Source: Bremia lactucae (Eukaryota; Oomycota; Peronosporomycetes; Peronosporales; Peronosporaceae). Taken from it: 64,000 nt of DNA. The stretch is taken from contig NC_090615.1 of the NCBI RefSeq assembly GCF_004359215.1, forward strand, positions 3,374,244 to 3,438,243, written 5' to 3'. The notes under the pieces are model-generated. The model searched no databases. It was given only the letters and a program-made list of their open reading frames with translations, and had not been told where the DNA came from. Positions 31,701 to 44,149 of this stretch are shown piece after piece (position 1 is the first letter of the stretch; the number at the start of each line of letters is the position of its first letter). The translations under genes were made by a program, and so were the position numbers.

Positions 31701-34700
31701 GGCGTTCGGTAACAAAGCTGTCGCTCCTTACGCGATGCAGCTAAAGCGACTGACGGATTCGTCTTCGTTTCGCGAAGAGCTTGCGAGCTTCAAGATTGGA
31801 GACGGAGATAGGCTCGTTTTGTCTGAGCACCGCTCTGAGCTTTTGCCCTTACTATTGCGTGTACTATACTCCAAGTGTATTAGTAAAAAAGGTAGGAATA
31901 ACGGTGATACCGTAGCTGCTCGTCGTGCTGCTATTCTAGCGTACTTAGCAGCTTTAGAGACGCCTGAGCTTGCTAGCTTCGTGGATTTGGCAGTGCGGGC
32001 GTTTAATGTGACTATTGAAATCCCTACAAGTGCCTTTGTGGTTTTCGGGGAGATGAAACCTGTGCCAGCAGTTTCCTTTGTGCAACCTTCGCGTATCTTG
32101 GGATTCCTAAATCTTTTGGAGGACCTTTTTGCACAGCTTGGAGTGAAATTGGCTCCATTTGTACCACATCTTGCCGACGTTTTGGTGGCTATTCTAAACC
32201 TTAGCATTGCCTCCAGCGACAAGGTTGACGGGGATGCCTCTAAGAATAAGGATTCAAATGAAATAAAAACGGTGATTGCAATCGGTTCAAAGCGGAAAGC
32301 TGATGAGAATCTTTCTAGCGTTGATACCGTGAAAGCTTCGAACTCGATTAGAAAGCAGATTCGCTCGTTGACGTACCGTCGGCTTGCAGAAATGATCGAT
32401 ATGGTACGACTGCTCTATTTCGCAAATTTTAGAGTTCACAGCTGATTGTCTTTTATTTGTGTAGTTTGACACGCTTGTGCCACTCAAAATTTGGGTTGTG
32501 GCAGTGTTGAAAAGTTGTCGTGATGCGATTGCACATTTGCCAAATGCAGTCATCGGCGCAGATAAGGCATCTGCACTCCTAGAATTTCTTGTAGCACTAA
32601 GTCGTGCTGAGCAAGCGCGTCAGTGGATCCCTGAGCCGCTTATTCTTACTGTTATCTCCTGCTTAACTGTGGGTCAGTCATCGTCATGTGCAACGTCCAC
32701 AACTTCTCGTGGCATTGCACCTCAAATTTTAGACTTGATTATTCAGTTTTTGGATTCGCTTCTTGACGGAGACGAGCGCCTGTTGTCGTTGCGAGACCAA
32801 ACCGAACCGGTTACTGTCTCTGGACAACATGACAAGCTGCTATTGATTCCTCAGATATCGTTTGTATTAGAGCAATTTATCCAGCGTTTCCAGGCCAAGG
32901 CGGCGCGTTACGCGAGCGACCGGTACGCTGGATCGTCACGAAAGGAACTCAGTTTTCTTTGCCGTCTCTCGCATCACTTGGAAGTCTCGGATATTGAGGC
33001 TGCAGCGCAAGATTTGTTTCAATTGCTCTTGCCTTTCTTGCAGCGCACCCACCAAACATCGGCAAAGGACAAAGAAAATTTGCTGGATGTTCTGACACAC
33101 ATAGTACCGAAGCTGTCGGAGCCTACAAAGCATGTGCTTTCCCTTGCGCGTTTATTGGCCCCGGGTCCAAACTGCGTTATAGATCGCGATCCTCGCCTTA
33201 AGCTTGTGGCAGTTTTTAAAGCACTTGGTGCACACCCTAAGCTAACAGAGCTATCTCCTGTTGCCGAGTTGCTGATTGATCTTAACGCATATAATGTCAA
33301 GTGCATCGATGACACGGATTATGAGCGCCGCCTTATGGCGCTGAATCGCTTGAACTCGTCGCGATTTGCAGGATTTACAGAACAAACACATTCGCTAGCA
33401 CCACTTGTGGCGCAGTGTCTACAGTCGATGCATGAAAAGGAGTTTTCAGTGCGTAGCGGCGCGCTTGCTAGTCTTAAAACCTTCCTGGATGTAGCCGCCA
33501 AGGCTGCATCGGAGTGTGAGGTGCGTGAAAATGCGGTAAATCTTCCGATGATAAAGGCACTAGAGTCATTAGTGATGCCATGCGTACGAGCAAGTCTCCG
33601 TTCGACTGAGGAAAATACGCGACAAGGGTTTGTGACTTTGCTGGGTTATCTGGCGGATCACCACCAGGTGTTTCAATCGTTTGCATTCGTTCCCACCGAT
33701 TTAGCATTAGTGCGCAACCAGAAAGATCCTGAAGTCGATTTCTTTTACAATATTAATCACATCCAAGCTCATCGCAAACGTCGTGCACTACAGCGTCTCA
33801 GTGGCTCAATGGTTTCGATGGCTTTAAAGGCGAAAACGGACGTTGATGATAAAGAAAAGGAACAATCCCAGTGCTTTTCAATCGGGACGGTGAATACAAT
33901 TATTTTGCCACTTGTCCTACACTTTGTCTACGAGACACATGCCAAGAGCCAAGAATCTTTACGTGCTGAAGCCGCGGCATGTGTTGGAAGCGCGGCCGGG
34001 CTCTTGAGCTGGTCGCATTACCTTTCACTTCTTCGTCGGCTGCTTATGTCGATTGATAGACATGCTGAGATGGAAGGGGGAATTATTATGTCTATTTGTG
34101 CAGTCGTCGATCACTTCCACTACGAGACTCCAGGTGCTGCGACTCAATGGAAAGTGTCGACGTCTGACTGCACTAAGCAGACAAGTGACAAACCCGATAC
34201 AGCTGAAGATGAAACTGAAGAAGTCGAAAGGTCTTCCAAGATGCAGGATAACATGGAGACACAAGTCCTTCCGATGCTCTACTCACATTTGTTTAGAAGT
34301 GTGGCGTCAAAAAAGCGCACAAAGTCACAAAATGACTTCGAGTCGGTTTCTCTCTCGGAAGCAGCCGTAGCCGTGCGTGTACCTCTCGCTCTTGCAGTCG
34401 TGAAGGTATTGCGCCGTCTGCGTGCGGCGGTTTTTCAACGGGAGCTTCCTAAGCTGCTGATTAAATTTGCAAATTTGCTTAAAAGTAAAGAAGAGGCCGT
34501 GCGCGTGTCGGCTCGCACGACGCTTGTTCGTGTCGGTGTAGAGCTTGGTGCAAAGTTTCTTTTGCCAATCGTAAACGAACTTCATCACACGCTGCGCGAT
34601 GGCTACATGGTTCACGTGCTGTCTTTCACCGTACATGCGCTGCTGGAAAAGCTACCGGAGATCGTGCAGGCAGACGGAGAGACTAAATCATTAGTGAAGC

Positions 34701-37700
34701 CACAGTCGTTGCTTTTGACAGAAAGCAAGGAGCAAGAAGCTAAGCGGGAGGCGGAGTTTGCGTCACCGCTCGATGCTTGTGTGCCTAGTCTGATGGAGAT
34801 TTTGGCTGCAGAATTGTTCCAGGGTATGACGACAATTAATGAAGCTACTGAGGCTGCTGCTGGAGGCCTGGCACGCAAGTTTTCTCAGAAATCTAAGATC
34901 AAAGAGGCACGCGCGAGTGGTGGTCGGAGTCTGGACTCACTCGAATTGTTGGCTAAATCAATCCGCTTTCTTCCTAATCCAAGCATTCATGAAGTAGTAA
35001 GTGCCCTTGTTAAGCGATATCAGGCTACAGACATGGGAGCACAAGCCACAGCCGCATTAGAGGAGGCGCTGAAGCATGTGGCGATTGGACTTGCAACGAA
35101 TCCGTCTGTGGACTCGTCGTATTTGTTTCTGTATGCATATAATGTCTTAAGCTCATGTCTGGAAAGCTTGCGACCACAAATTGAGGGAGAAACGAAGCAA
35201 TATGAATCTAGTAGGAGCAGTACAGCAGTGCTAACGTCGTGGCTTGTGTCGGAAAAGAGTGCTGCAGCTACAAAGTTACTCGCAAAACGAGTGAGTGCTC
35301 GAGAGACTGCGCACGTCGCGATGCAACAGCAAGTTACTGGTTTCGACAAGATGCGTCAACAGCAGGAATGTAAGACCAAAAAGCAAAAGCGAGAGGCAAT
35401 TGCTGCTCTCATGGCTGAGAGCACGGCGCATGTCCGAGAGCTGCTAAATTTTGCAGTAGTTTTGATTTATACTTTTCTTCGCAAAAGCGGAAGTACGAAG
35501 ATTCAAAGCAACGATGTCAAGAAGACTGCTGATGCACCGGCTGAACTTGTTGATCCACTGGTACCACTCCTTATGCGCTGTGTTGGCGAATCGAAGGATG
35601 ATCGTGCTGTGATTAATACATTAAAGTGCCTAGGATCACTGCTTCCTAGACAAAATGAGCTACCTGCCTTACGATTCGCACAATCTTCACTACTTGGCCG
35701 TCTATTTAAGATCCTGCAGCAGGCTGGAGCAGCCACGCGCAACGAGATGGTGCAGACGTGTTATCGTACTCTGACAGCTCTTCTGAGACAACAGCAAGGA
35801 TTGGAGCTGGCTCAGAGTAAGGGGACTTCTGCCAAGAATTCTAAGTGTAAAACTTTACGAATGACCGAACCCCAGCTACGGGTGCTTTTAAGTTTTTTAC
35901 GCGCAGATCTTGACGAACAAGACCATCAAAATGCGACTTTTGCCTTGCTGAAGGCCATTGTCAATTCGCGTCTAGTCATTAGTGAAGTGTACGATGTGAT
36001 GCTTCGTGTAGGAGAACTTCTAGTGCAGAGCGATGCTCCCGGCGCGCGTCTTAATTGTGCGACAATTTACCTGACGTTTCTGCTGGAATACCCACTTGGT
36101 AATAAACGTCTCTCTCATCATCTCAAGTTTTTGGTCGACAACCTGAGCTACGGATATGCTACCGGGCGCTCTGCTGTACTGGAGGCTCTACGCTCACTGC
36201 TATTGAAGCTTCCTCAGGATCTCGTTAATGCTCGCTCCCAGTACTTCTTTCTACCGCTTGTGCTGCGTTTGGCCAACGATGAAGCATCCGAGTGTCGCGA
36301 TCTCGCCCGTGCTGCACTCGTCACGTTAGTGCGTCGACTTGGCAACAAGGAACTGAACGAAAGCATTATGCTTGTCGTATCGTGGTGGACACAAGCGTCC
36401 AAGTCGGCTGCTGCTGATGCTGTCAAGTTGCTAGGAACTGCAGCACAGGTAACGACGTTGGTGCTAGAGACTCGACCCGAATTTTTCGAACAAAGTGCTC
36501 TTCAGGTACTGCTTGCTGCCCGTCCAGCGCTTGAGCTTCGTCAGCGTGAGCTTCAGACAGTCGAAGATAGCAATCAGGTTCGATGGCAGCCGACGTATCA
36601 TGTGTGCGCGGCACTTACCGCCTTCAGTGATCATCTTGCTGGCCCTTATGAATTGTGGCTGGAAAAGCCAGAATCGACCGACAATTTCTTGGATCTTGTA
36701 GCACTGCCACTGCTGCAGTACCCCCATGCGTGGGTGCGACTTGGTGTTACTCGTTTGTTAACGTCCTATCTGCGCCGTCGTCAAGCCAAATCGCTTAGTT
36801 ATGCAGCTCCTGTTAAGCGTTTGTCTGGAGATGCTCTCAAGCGTCTGCACAACGGATCAGCATATTTTCAGCGTCCTGGACGTCTCTTCGCTTGGTCTAG
36901 TGCATTTTGCAAACTACTAGAAACTCCAGTATTGAAGGAGGAGCTGGCGACTGAGGTGCTTGCTGCGTTATTGTTCCTGTGTGAAGCACTTGAGAGCACG
37001 GATGTTCCACAGGATGTGACGAATTCAGCGATTGGATCATTAGAGAATGTCGATGCAATTGCTGAAGATGACGCGGCTGTTGAAGAAATTGAAGACGTGC
37101 AGGAAACGATAGATGAGAAGGAAGATGCAGAACTGCGTTGTCGCGAGGAGCAGGAAAAAAATGACGAGCGGGACAAGTCACGGACACCTACGGGGTGGCT
37201 GCTAACCCGTTTATCGTACATAGCTCGCGACACGACCTGTAGTGACGAGGTGCAAACTGTGGTGTTTAAGCTATTTGCTGCTTTGTTGCACAGCCATGAC
37301 GGAATCTTTGCGCAAAAGTATGTCGTGCAGATAATAAATCCACTGTATCGGTCAATTCGCAAACGAGAAGAGGTTCTGGTACAGCAAGAGCAAGCGATGC
37401 TGCAAAGGCAACAGCACTATTGTAAGAATCGAAGAAGTAGCTCTGCTAAGGAACCAGTAGCGCCTCCTGAAAGCGCGATTCTGGCTCAGGAGGTCTTGCA
37501 GCTACTTGAGCAAAAGCTAGGGGCGACGGCATTCTTAGAGGCGTATTCTTTTGTACAGAAAAAGATGGCTGTACGTCGTGCTTCACGCAAGTTGCAGCGT
37601 CGGACTGAAGCCGTATCGGACCCGAAGCGTGCTGCCCAACGGCGGCTACAAAAGAACGAGCGAAAACACCAGGTGAAGAAGATGCGAAAGCGCAAATTTG

Positions 37701-37768
37701 CTGTGCTTAAGGGCTCGACGTCTGCGGCGGTTCGTAAGAAAAAAGTGCTTCGCCCTGGAGCAGATTAG
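28765..37768 (+). CDS. UTP20: U3 snoRNP / small-subunit processome protein UTP20 (DRIM family), two exons
   Basis: Nucleolar HEAT-repeat scaffold of the 90S pre-ribosome, needed for 18S rRNA processing. Exons 28765-32403 and 32465-37768, with a 61-nt intron (GTACGA to TGTGTAG) that contains an in-frame stop. The join is phase 0 and gives 2980 aa, against about 2785 in human. Start: first ATG in frame (MEPPRVKKRRHRFQKVEERL); the lysine-rich lead and RFxxxxERL resemble the family N-terminus. Then come KEFYPYFAGLLPLIVAGIDT and HPREFVRSFAAQTLAVLLRR (N-terminal DRIM block), long alpha-helical HEAT-like arrays throughout, an acidic insert EEIEDVQETIDEKEDAE (about residue 2750), and a very basic C-terminus (KKMRKRKFAVLK, VRKKKVLRPG) suited to nucleolar targeting. 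No frameshift. Two ORFs separated by the intron could be mistaken for two genes. It is followed 77 nt later by a small ORF. Confidence 0.93.
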
Positions 37769-37845
37769 AATAGATAGAAAAGGGACACATTACTTGCATT
37801 AAATTGTTATATCGAGTGATTTTGATTTTGGTCTGAACCTCGGGG

Positions 37846-38082
37846 ATGGTCTATCGGTGTCTTTTCGACCAAACCGATGCTTTTACGGCTACGCTTACTG
37901 CGATTCAAGATTTTGACAAGTATTATGCCGAAAAGGCCCGTGGTCCCGAGAAAGCTGCTGTCCTTCGAGACTTCTGCCAACACGAGGCAATTCAAGCCTT
38001 TTATCAACTAGAAGGTGCAGTAATTCAGCAACTGAGCGAATCTCAAATTAAGGAGCTGCGGCTGAACCTCGAAAAAGATTAG
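37846..38082 (+). CDS. Small unknown ORF (78 aa)
   Basis: Starts MVYRCLFDQTDAF and contains an amphipathic, Gln/Glu/Lys-rich helical stretch ending SESQIKELRLNLEKD. No signal peptide, membrane segment or recognised domain. It lies 77 nt after the UTP20 stop on the same strand, so it could be a separate short gene, a last exon of an unseen transcript, or chance. Codon use looks ordinary for the host genes, which favours coding. I do not recognise it. Confidence 0.4.
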   Translation: MVYRCLFDQTDAFTATLTAIQDFDKYYAEKARGPEKAAVLRDFCQHEAIQAFYQLEGAVIQQLSESQIKELRLNLEKD

Positions 38083-39769
38083 ATCCTCGACACGACATTA
38101 TTTGTGAGGATTATAATCATTAAATGAAAGCTATTCGACGACATGCAGTGTCCTCGAATTATCACACTCGATAATTGTACCAGTAATACGCCTTACAAGC
38201 TTCAAACCATGTTTGAAAAAGTGTCAGATATAACAAGTACATAATGTTGTGTTAGCTCATGTTGAGGCAGAATTTGTCGCGGACATTGAGTATTGAAGCT
38301 GCTACTACTTGTAAATACGGCGACGTTGGGCAACCCAACTACGATTTCCTCGTGTTTCTTGCCGTCTACAAAGGTTCTCATAAATGATTAAGCGCCGTCT
38401 GCATCAATAAACAAACAGCAAAGCGAATCTAAAATTTGATGCAGGAGATTTCCGATCATACCAGAAAGAAGCGCATCATGCAACTTAATGCTTATTTTTT
38501 CAAACCAGGGAACTTTAACATTGGCCCAAAGCTCTCGGCGATTTATCGCGCTCTATCACATCTTGTATGAAAGACTCAAGTTATAGCGACGCAAACAACA
38601 TGGAGCTCAGAGCTTTAAATTAAAAAGATGCACGCAGCGATAGTTATTTAGAGCTCTCTCTAAGTTGCAAATGCATGGCTATATGGACGTTGAGCGCTTG
38701 AAAAAAGAATTCCATGATGAATTCCGAAAAGGCCCACGAGGGGATCGAGAGAGCGCGCCACGAGCGAGAAGAAAGTGAGGAAACTCAAAGCGTTTAGGGT
38801 GAGTACTGTATGTAATAATAAAATAGCGAAGTCACCTGAGAATATGATCGACAACGTGAGAAGAGAATGGCCGTCGCAAGAAAAAGCCTCAAGTAGCACG
38901 ATTTAGCTTGAGAACTAAATGCAGCAGCAAAAAATTGTTACTGAATTGTAAGCCGAGCAGACAAAGCTTACAGCACAAAAGCTACATTAAGGATAGAATT
39001 GACTCTCGCAAAACCAAAGGCCATGCTAGATGGAGAAATAGTAGATGGTCGTCGGACGAGGTCATAGAATGAGTGAAATGTTTACATCTCAGTCAACAAG
39101 AAATATCAATCTAGTGACATTAAGAGTCTTTTGGTCGACAGCGCGAGACATTTACGCAACATGGCATTGATAAGCAACGATAAGTGCGTGCAAAAACGAC
39201 GCACAACACGATTGAATCAGCAGAAGCTTTAAAAGGATCTCGGCGATGGCATTTAAGGCAAAGCAGCAAGGAGTTAAGGCACAAGGATTGATATGTGAGG
39301 TCACGATAGCTGGATTTGCATACCATACTGCAACCGACCGGAGCCACTGCCGAACCTTACACAGACGAGAATGGCTACTACGGTCAAACTTGGCTTAAAG
39401 CATTAACATAAATCTATTTTAATCTCTTAACGGCAGGAAATCTACCCGAGCTATGCCGCAGCAACTGCAGCCAACCATGAGTGCCAGGCGATCTAAAAGC
39501 GGTGGCATCTGGTCACACCATGACCAGCAATGGCATATAGCAGTTTAACAATACTCAACGATATTATCAAGCCGTATTTTCTCTTATTAAATTTTTCATC
39601 TTGTATCTTCTAGCTAGAGAAGCAGCACCGTTGGGACCATCGACAAAACTTTCGACCACATTATTGGCGCACCATGTTACAATGATAACATCATTGAAGA
39701 GCAATTTAAGCTTAGCACAAATTGCAGCATCGATGTCGCCTTTTACAGTCAATATGTGAATAAATGAAG
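38083..39769. other. Intergenic region between UTP20 and APC6 3' end
   Basis: Only short ORFs without motifs, and no retroelement proteins recognised. It holds the 3' flanks of two convergent genes. Confidence 0.55.
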
Positions 39770-42630
39770 CTATTCGTCATCGTCCACATTCATCATCGAG
39801 CCGTCATCAGAAAAGTCCAGACTTGAACACGCGAGTGACTGTCTACTGCGTTCAAGACTGCTGTAAGATTGATCAAGACCGCGAGAAAGTCGTGAGTTCC
39901 TGTCATTCCCTGTCGAGCGACGAACTCTTAAAGGAGTAAGGCCACTCGTTTTAGGAATGTTTTTCGGGGGTGAGTCTGCAAATTCCGGATAAGATTCAAT
40001 TCCTCTTGACATCGATTCCTCGAATGCAACAGTAATCATCGATCCCGCGAGAGTATCTTCGGGAGCATATGCAAGAGCCTACATGATAATGTTGACCTGA
40101 GAGAAAAAAGCAAATGCAAGATCCAGAAAGTACTTACCGCATGGTAGCATTCTATCGCTTGCTCTAAATTGCCCTTCATGTGATTCGTAAAGCCAAGCGC
40201 AGCAAGAGTCGACGCCTGTAACATCAAACGGATCCAAGCATGTAAATGATTTATAGCTTTACGCACAACCTTCCACCGAAGCATTATTTAATCGTACATT
40301 GCGCGGTGATAGCCGAAGTGCACACTGGAAATAATAAATGGCCTGGTCGAATTTTCTATTGGCAGAAAAACGGATAGTCAACCACGACACAAAACTACAT
40401 AATTCCTATATGCTGCACACCGCAATTTGCGGTACGAATATCCGAGGTTGAAAAGAGTAGGTTCCCACGCCACCATAAGTCGCTGGAAGCAATGAGTGAG
40501 TGTTGTTGTAATCAATAAGGATAATACTTTCTTACCTCAGGAAGGCCTTTGCATTGTTGAAGCGCCTCGGTAAACAAATTGATCGCTTGAAAATATTTTT
40601 TTTGCTTGTAGTATACACTGCCCATTTCGTTGTAAACCAACGGGTCGGTCGGGCAGATCTTGTTTGCCTGCTGGAAATAGTCCTGAGCCTGGGATAAGTT
40701 ATTCGTACGAAGATGCTCCATGCCAATATATAGTGGCGGCAAGTGGGACCCCGGAAAAAGGCTCAAGGCCGTCCGATATGATGACATGGCTTGGTCACTT
40801 TCATCCTGCGCGGCAAAAGTATTTCCAAATCCAATCCAGGCGGGTGCATAGCTCGGCTCTAAAGATGTCGCTTTACTGCAAAGCACACATGTCATTAATA
40901 CACATCGGCCATGATAATCTCGTATTAGATTTACATACTGAAAATATCGTTGCGCGGCCTCGTATTTCTGAGTTAGGAGGTAATAGCATCCTACAGTATA
41001 CCAAGCTGCAGCCTTCGTTGGATAAACTTCCACCTTAAAGTAACCAAAGCTGAGCCAATGAAAGCGCAATTGTGTGATCCCAACTATATAGCTACTTACT
41101 AATTGGTGAGCATAGTAATATAGTTCTCGCTTCTTGCCAAGCTCTACTATCGTTCCCACATACACTGCAATAACGCGAAAATTGAAGGGGTCCCTTTCAC
41201 GGACACTTAAGTGGGCATAAAGTTCATACTAAGATGAGCGCGCCTGCATTTCTTCTCCGCAGCAGTCACTTAAGTACCTTTCACAAATTTTATGAGCCTG
41301 CTGAATATCGTGCTGATAATAATGCGCCTCCGCTCTAGTGATACTCTGTACAGATCCCATTAAAACACGTCAGCTAATACTAAGTGCCTCAATTACTGAC
41401 ACCATTTGTTATTACCAAATCCAAATTATCTGTTAATCCATAACGATGCTCCACTTCTGCAAATCTCTCCTCAATCGGCGTTATCGTGTCATACTGTATC
41501 AGCAATTGGACCTCAAGCGCGTAAGAACAAGCCAGTGCAAGGCATTCATAGTCCAAATAGTCAATGCTTACCTTGCCCACGTGGGTTTGATACAAAAGCT
41601 GTAGTAAGTGCATTTCATCCCCCGAAAAGTCTAATGAAGCCATGAGCTCCTTCTCTTCCTTCATTGTTAACATCTGCTTGTCAAAAAGGTGAAAAAAAGC
41701 CTCCGAGCAGTGCACGTCACATCGCAAAGCAATTCGATAATAGACTGTAGCATTTTCTCGATTACCAACCGCTTCAAACGTTTCTCCCAATAGTAGCGCC
41801 AGTGACGACACAACATTCATTCCTTCAGCATTCTCATGTTCTAGCTGCATCTTCTTTGCGAGCTGCACCACATCCTGTTCCGAGTCGGGCAGCACAGATC
41901 CCAACAGCTCCAGACATTCCTCTTTCTGCTTAATAGCCAACATGCACTTGCCCAGCAGCAAACAGGCTCTTAACATGACGTGACTCGGGGCCACAAAATC
42001 GATCTTACTTCCTTCAACGTTCGCAAGTCTTGCCTTCTTCAAACTGTGAATAGCTCGATGGAATTCTTGATTTAAAAAGCACGCGTCAGCAAAAAGCAAC
42101 ACATCGTTCTCATTGTTAGGTGACATGGTAACTAGTTTGTCCGCATAGAAAAGTGCCGAGACGACGTGGTGCTGCGCACTGTATGTTTTAACAAGAAGTC
42201 TCAATTTGTCCACCGTCATTTGTCTATTGTCCGCTTTAAAAATTTGCTGGGCATTTGGCGTCGCCTTTTGACAGTTAAATGGAGACTCCGTGCGCTGTTG
42301 ATTGTCTTCGACTTGTCCTCTAACTGATGAACTCAATCGTGAGGCATTCCCTGCACTCTTAGCCGTCCACATCTGTTTGCTCTCGTCTAGCTCCTCGTTC
42401 TCTTCCGTATCTAGTGGCCTTCGGTCCGTAATAAAGGCCGCAGATTGATCTACACGCCTTCGACGCTTCTTTGATTGAAGACTGGCTTCGTTTGCTATGC
42501 TTGACGCAGCTGAGTCGAACGCGAGCGTGCGCGTAGTGCACTCGGGAGTCTGGATGGGCGACGGTTGACGCCAAGACGAGCCACGAATAGAAGGAGTGGG
42601 CGGAAGACACGGTGTTGGCGGTGGTGGCAT
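39770..42630 (-). CDS. CDC16: Anaphase-promoting complex subunit 6 (CDC16), TPR protein, nine exons
   Basis: TPR scaffold of the APC/C ubiquitin ligase that drives mitotic exit. Proposed exons (minus): 42630-41401, 41345-41278, 41193-41100, 41033-40939, 40875-40536, 40482-40421, 40355-40298, 40215-40138, 40078-39770; introns of 53-84 nt, all GT-AG, phase-consistent, giving 777 aa. Seen: Pro/Ser-rich N-terminal extension with KKRRRR; TPR-like helices; then the family core AAWYTVGCYYLL, APAWIGFGNTFAAQDESDQA, YRTALSLFPGSHLPPLYIGM and CPTDPLVYNEMGSVYYKQKK (about residues 480-600); TPRs after splicing WEPTLFNLGYSYRKL, ALGFTNHMKGNLEQA, LAYAPEDTLAG; and a Ser-rich acidic tail ending MNVDDDE. The start is the ATG before PPPPTPC. 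Introns 1 and 2 (41346-41400 and 41194-41277) are least certain: alternative sites exist and the spliced segment is a few residues shorter than plant or animal CDC16 there. Confidence 0.92.
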
Positions 42631-43415
42631 TATGAGAGCAGAAACCCTAAAGGAAAGGACTAATAAATACTGTTGATGCAAGTGACATGATACAATGTTA
42701 AAGTTCGTGCAAAAGGTTATACCGCACTTTAATACAGAATGGCTGCGCACGTTCTGCGTCTTTAATATCAAGCTGATTTGAGCAACTTGTCAAGAAACTA
42801 TATTTTTTTATCATCGTCTGAGCCAGTACTAGTCAAGAGATGTCTCCCGGCATTCGCATACTTCTTCCGTGCCTTAATAATGTGTGGATTCGTCACACTT
42901 GAAAGCAATTAGCCACCCTTCTACTTTCCATGTCCTACGGCTTAAGGGAATGTTAAGATTTAAAGACTCACGTTTATTGCTTCAAAAGACAATTAATTTG
43001 AACGCTCATGTCGATGCGGGAAACATCGAATCGCTAGTTGCTTACAAATATTGTTCATAAGTATTAAACCGCTTAATTTACTTTTGCAAATTTGACACAA
43101 AGTGAAGGCTGTCGTAATTTCTTTACAAGTTATTGCGTTTTTGCGCGCAAAGAAAATTGCAGCACCAGTTCGATTAAATTGCTTACTGTTTCCTACTCGT
43201 ACTTATGTTGCCAATGCGGTCACCGTTGGATTAACCCTTGGCCGTCAGATGAGGCCGTCGGATGAGCCCTTCGCCGTCAGATGAGGCCGTCGAGGTCGTC
43301 TGGTATACGATACGCCATACTACTCCCAAGACAACGAGACGCTGGTGAATCTGTTTAATTGCAGCATTAAGGTCGTAGTAGTTGCAAAAGAAAACCAAAA
43401 CTTAGCGACCTAGCA
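42631..43415. other. Upstream spacer of APC6 and left edge of the nested retroelement island
   Basis: AT-rich to about 43090. From about 43130 to 43330 it carries a repeat shared with 58565-58770 (annotated separately). No other gene seen. Confidence 0.55.
43130..43330 (+). repeat. Direct repeat flanking the retroelement island, left copy
   Basis: Shares CAGTTCGATTA, AATGCGGTC, GATGAGCCCTTCGCCGTCAG (tandem motif GCCGTCAGATGAGGCCGTC) and GAGGTCGTCTGGTA with 58565-58770, in the same orientation, roughly 80 percent by eye. Confidence 0.7.
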
Positions 43416-43455
43416 TGTAACGGAACACTGCCGACTTGTACTGCTTCAGTGCAAG
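43416..43455 (-). repeat. Family A LTR, piece 1 (interrupted by family B element)
   Basis: TGTAACGGAACACTG... to GCAAG. It is continuous with the second piece at 51765-52175 once the family B element is removed; combined length about 446 bp, matching other family A LTRs. Confidence 0.85.
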
Positions 43456-43987
43456 TATAACGGGCTAAAGTTGCCCTAATGTTACACAGTCCCCGTTAAA
43501 AACACTTGGTGTGCTTAAGCGGATGGTCAATTACTTAAATAAAGTAATTAGACCCACCACTCGGGTGTGGTTCACATTTGTGACCAACTTTTGTGTATGT
43601 GATGCCCAAAGGTGCATTCACATTAGGGGGGATGACGACTAGCGTCATCCGTTACGCTAGGTATCTAGAAAGATACGCTCGCAATACATATTGGTGTTAT
43701 CTAGAGAGATGACATTTTTGATTGGTAAAAATAGATATTTATATTTGATACGATTAAACATAAATCAGTCTGAAAACTACTTTTTACTTAGTAAGTGCGC
43801 ACGAGGAGCCGCATTACCTCTCCCGTGACGACACTTTACTCGAGTACTTAGTGCGTTGGGTGAGGTCGCTAAGGTGCCCACCACAACTACCTCACTGCAC
43901 CAAGAGAAGACGGTCTAACCACTTCCTCACTGTGCTAGGGTGTGTATCTAAGTAGAGCGTGGACGCATTAAGACGTGCCCGCCTACA
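43456..43987 (+). repeat. Family B 5' LTR (532 bp)
   Basis: Starts TATAACGGGCTAAAGTTG (first TG probably mutated to TA) and ends CGCCTACA. It aligns along its length with 51252-51764. Flanked by GCAAG (43451-43455), repeated after the 3' LTR. Confidence 0.87.
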
Positions 43988-43989
43988 CT

Positions 43990-44002
43990 TGGTAGCACTT
44001 GA
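43990..44002 (+). promoter_or_regulatory. Candidate primer binding site (family B)
   Basis: TGGTAGCACTTGA begins 2 nt after the LTR; its first 11 bases match the family A site at 1291-1279. Confidence 0.55.
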
Positions 44003-44149
44003 AATCCTTTCCACGACCCGCATCTCTGCGTGTGTACTGAGGATGAGCCTCAACATCGATTGGGCTCATTTCCCCCACCCCTCTCCGAACATCATCGGGA
44101 GGTGGCAGGGCACTTGGTAAACAAGTTCTAGCCAGGCTCTAACGTAGTC

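Noticed and set aside
32404..32464. UTP20 as two separate adjacent genes
   Set aside because: A phase-0 GT-AG intron of 61 nt joins the two ORFs, and both halves belong to one HEAT-repeat protein family.
28765..37768. Many ORFs of 60-164 codons on the strand opposite UTP20
   Set aside because: They follow from the codon use of the long UTP20 exons, have no motifs, and change frame arbitrarily.
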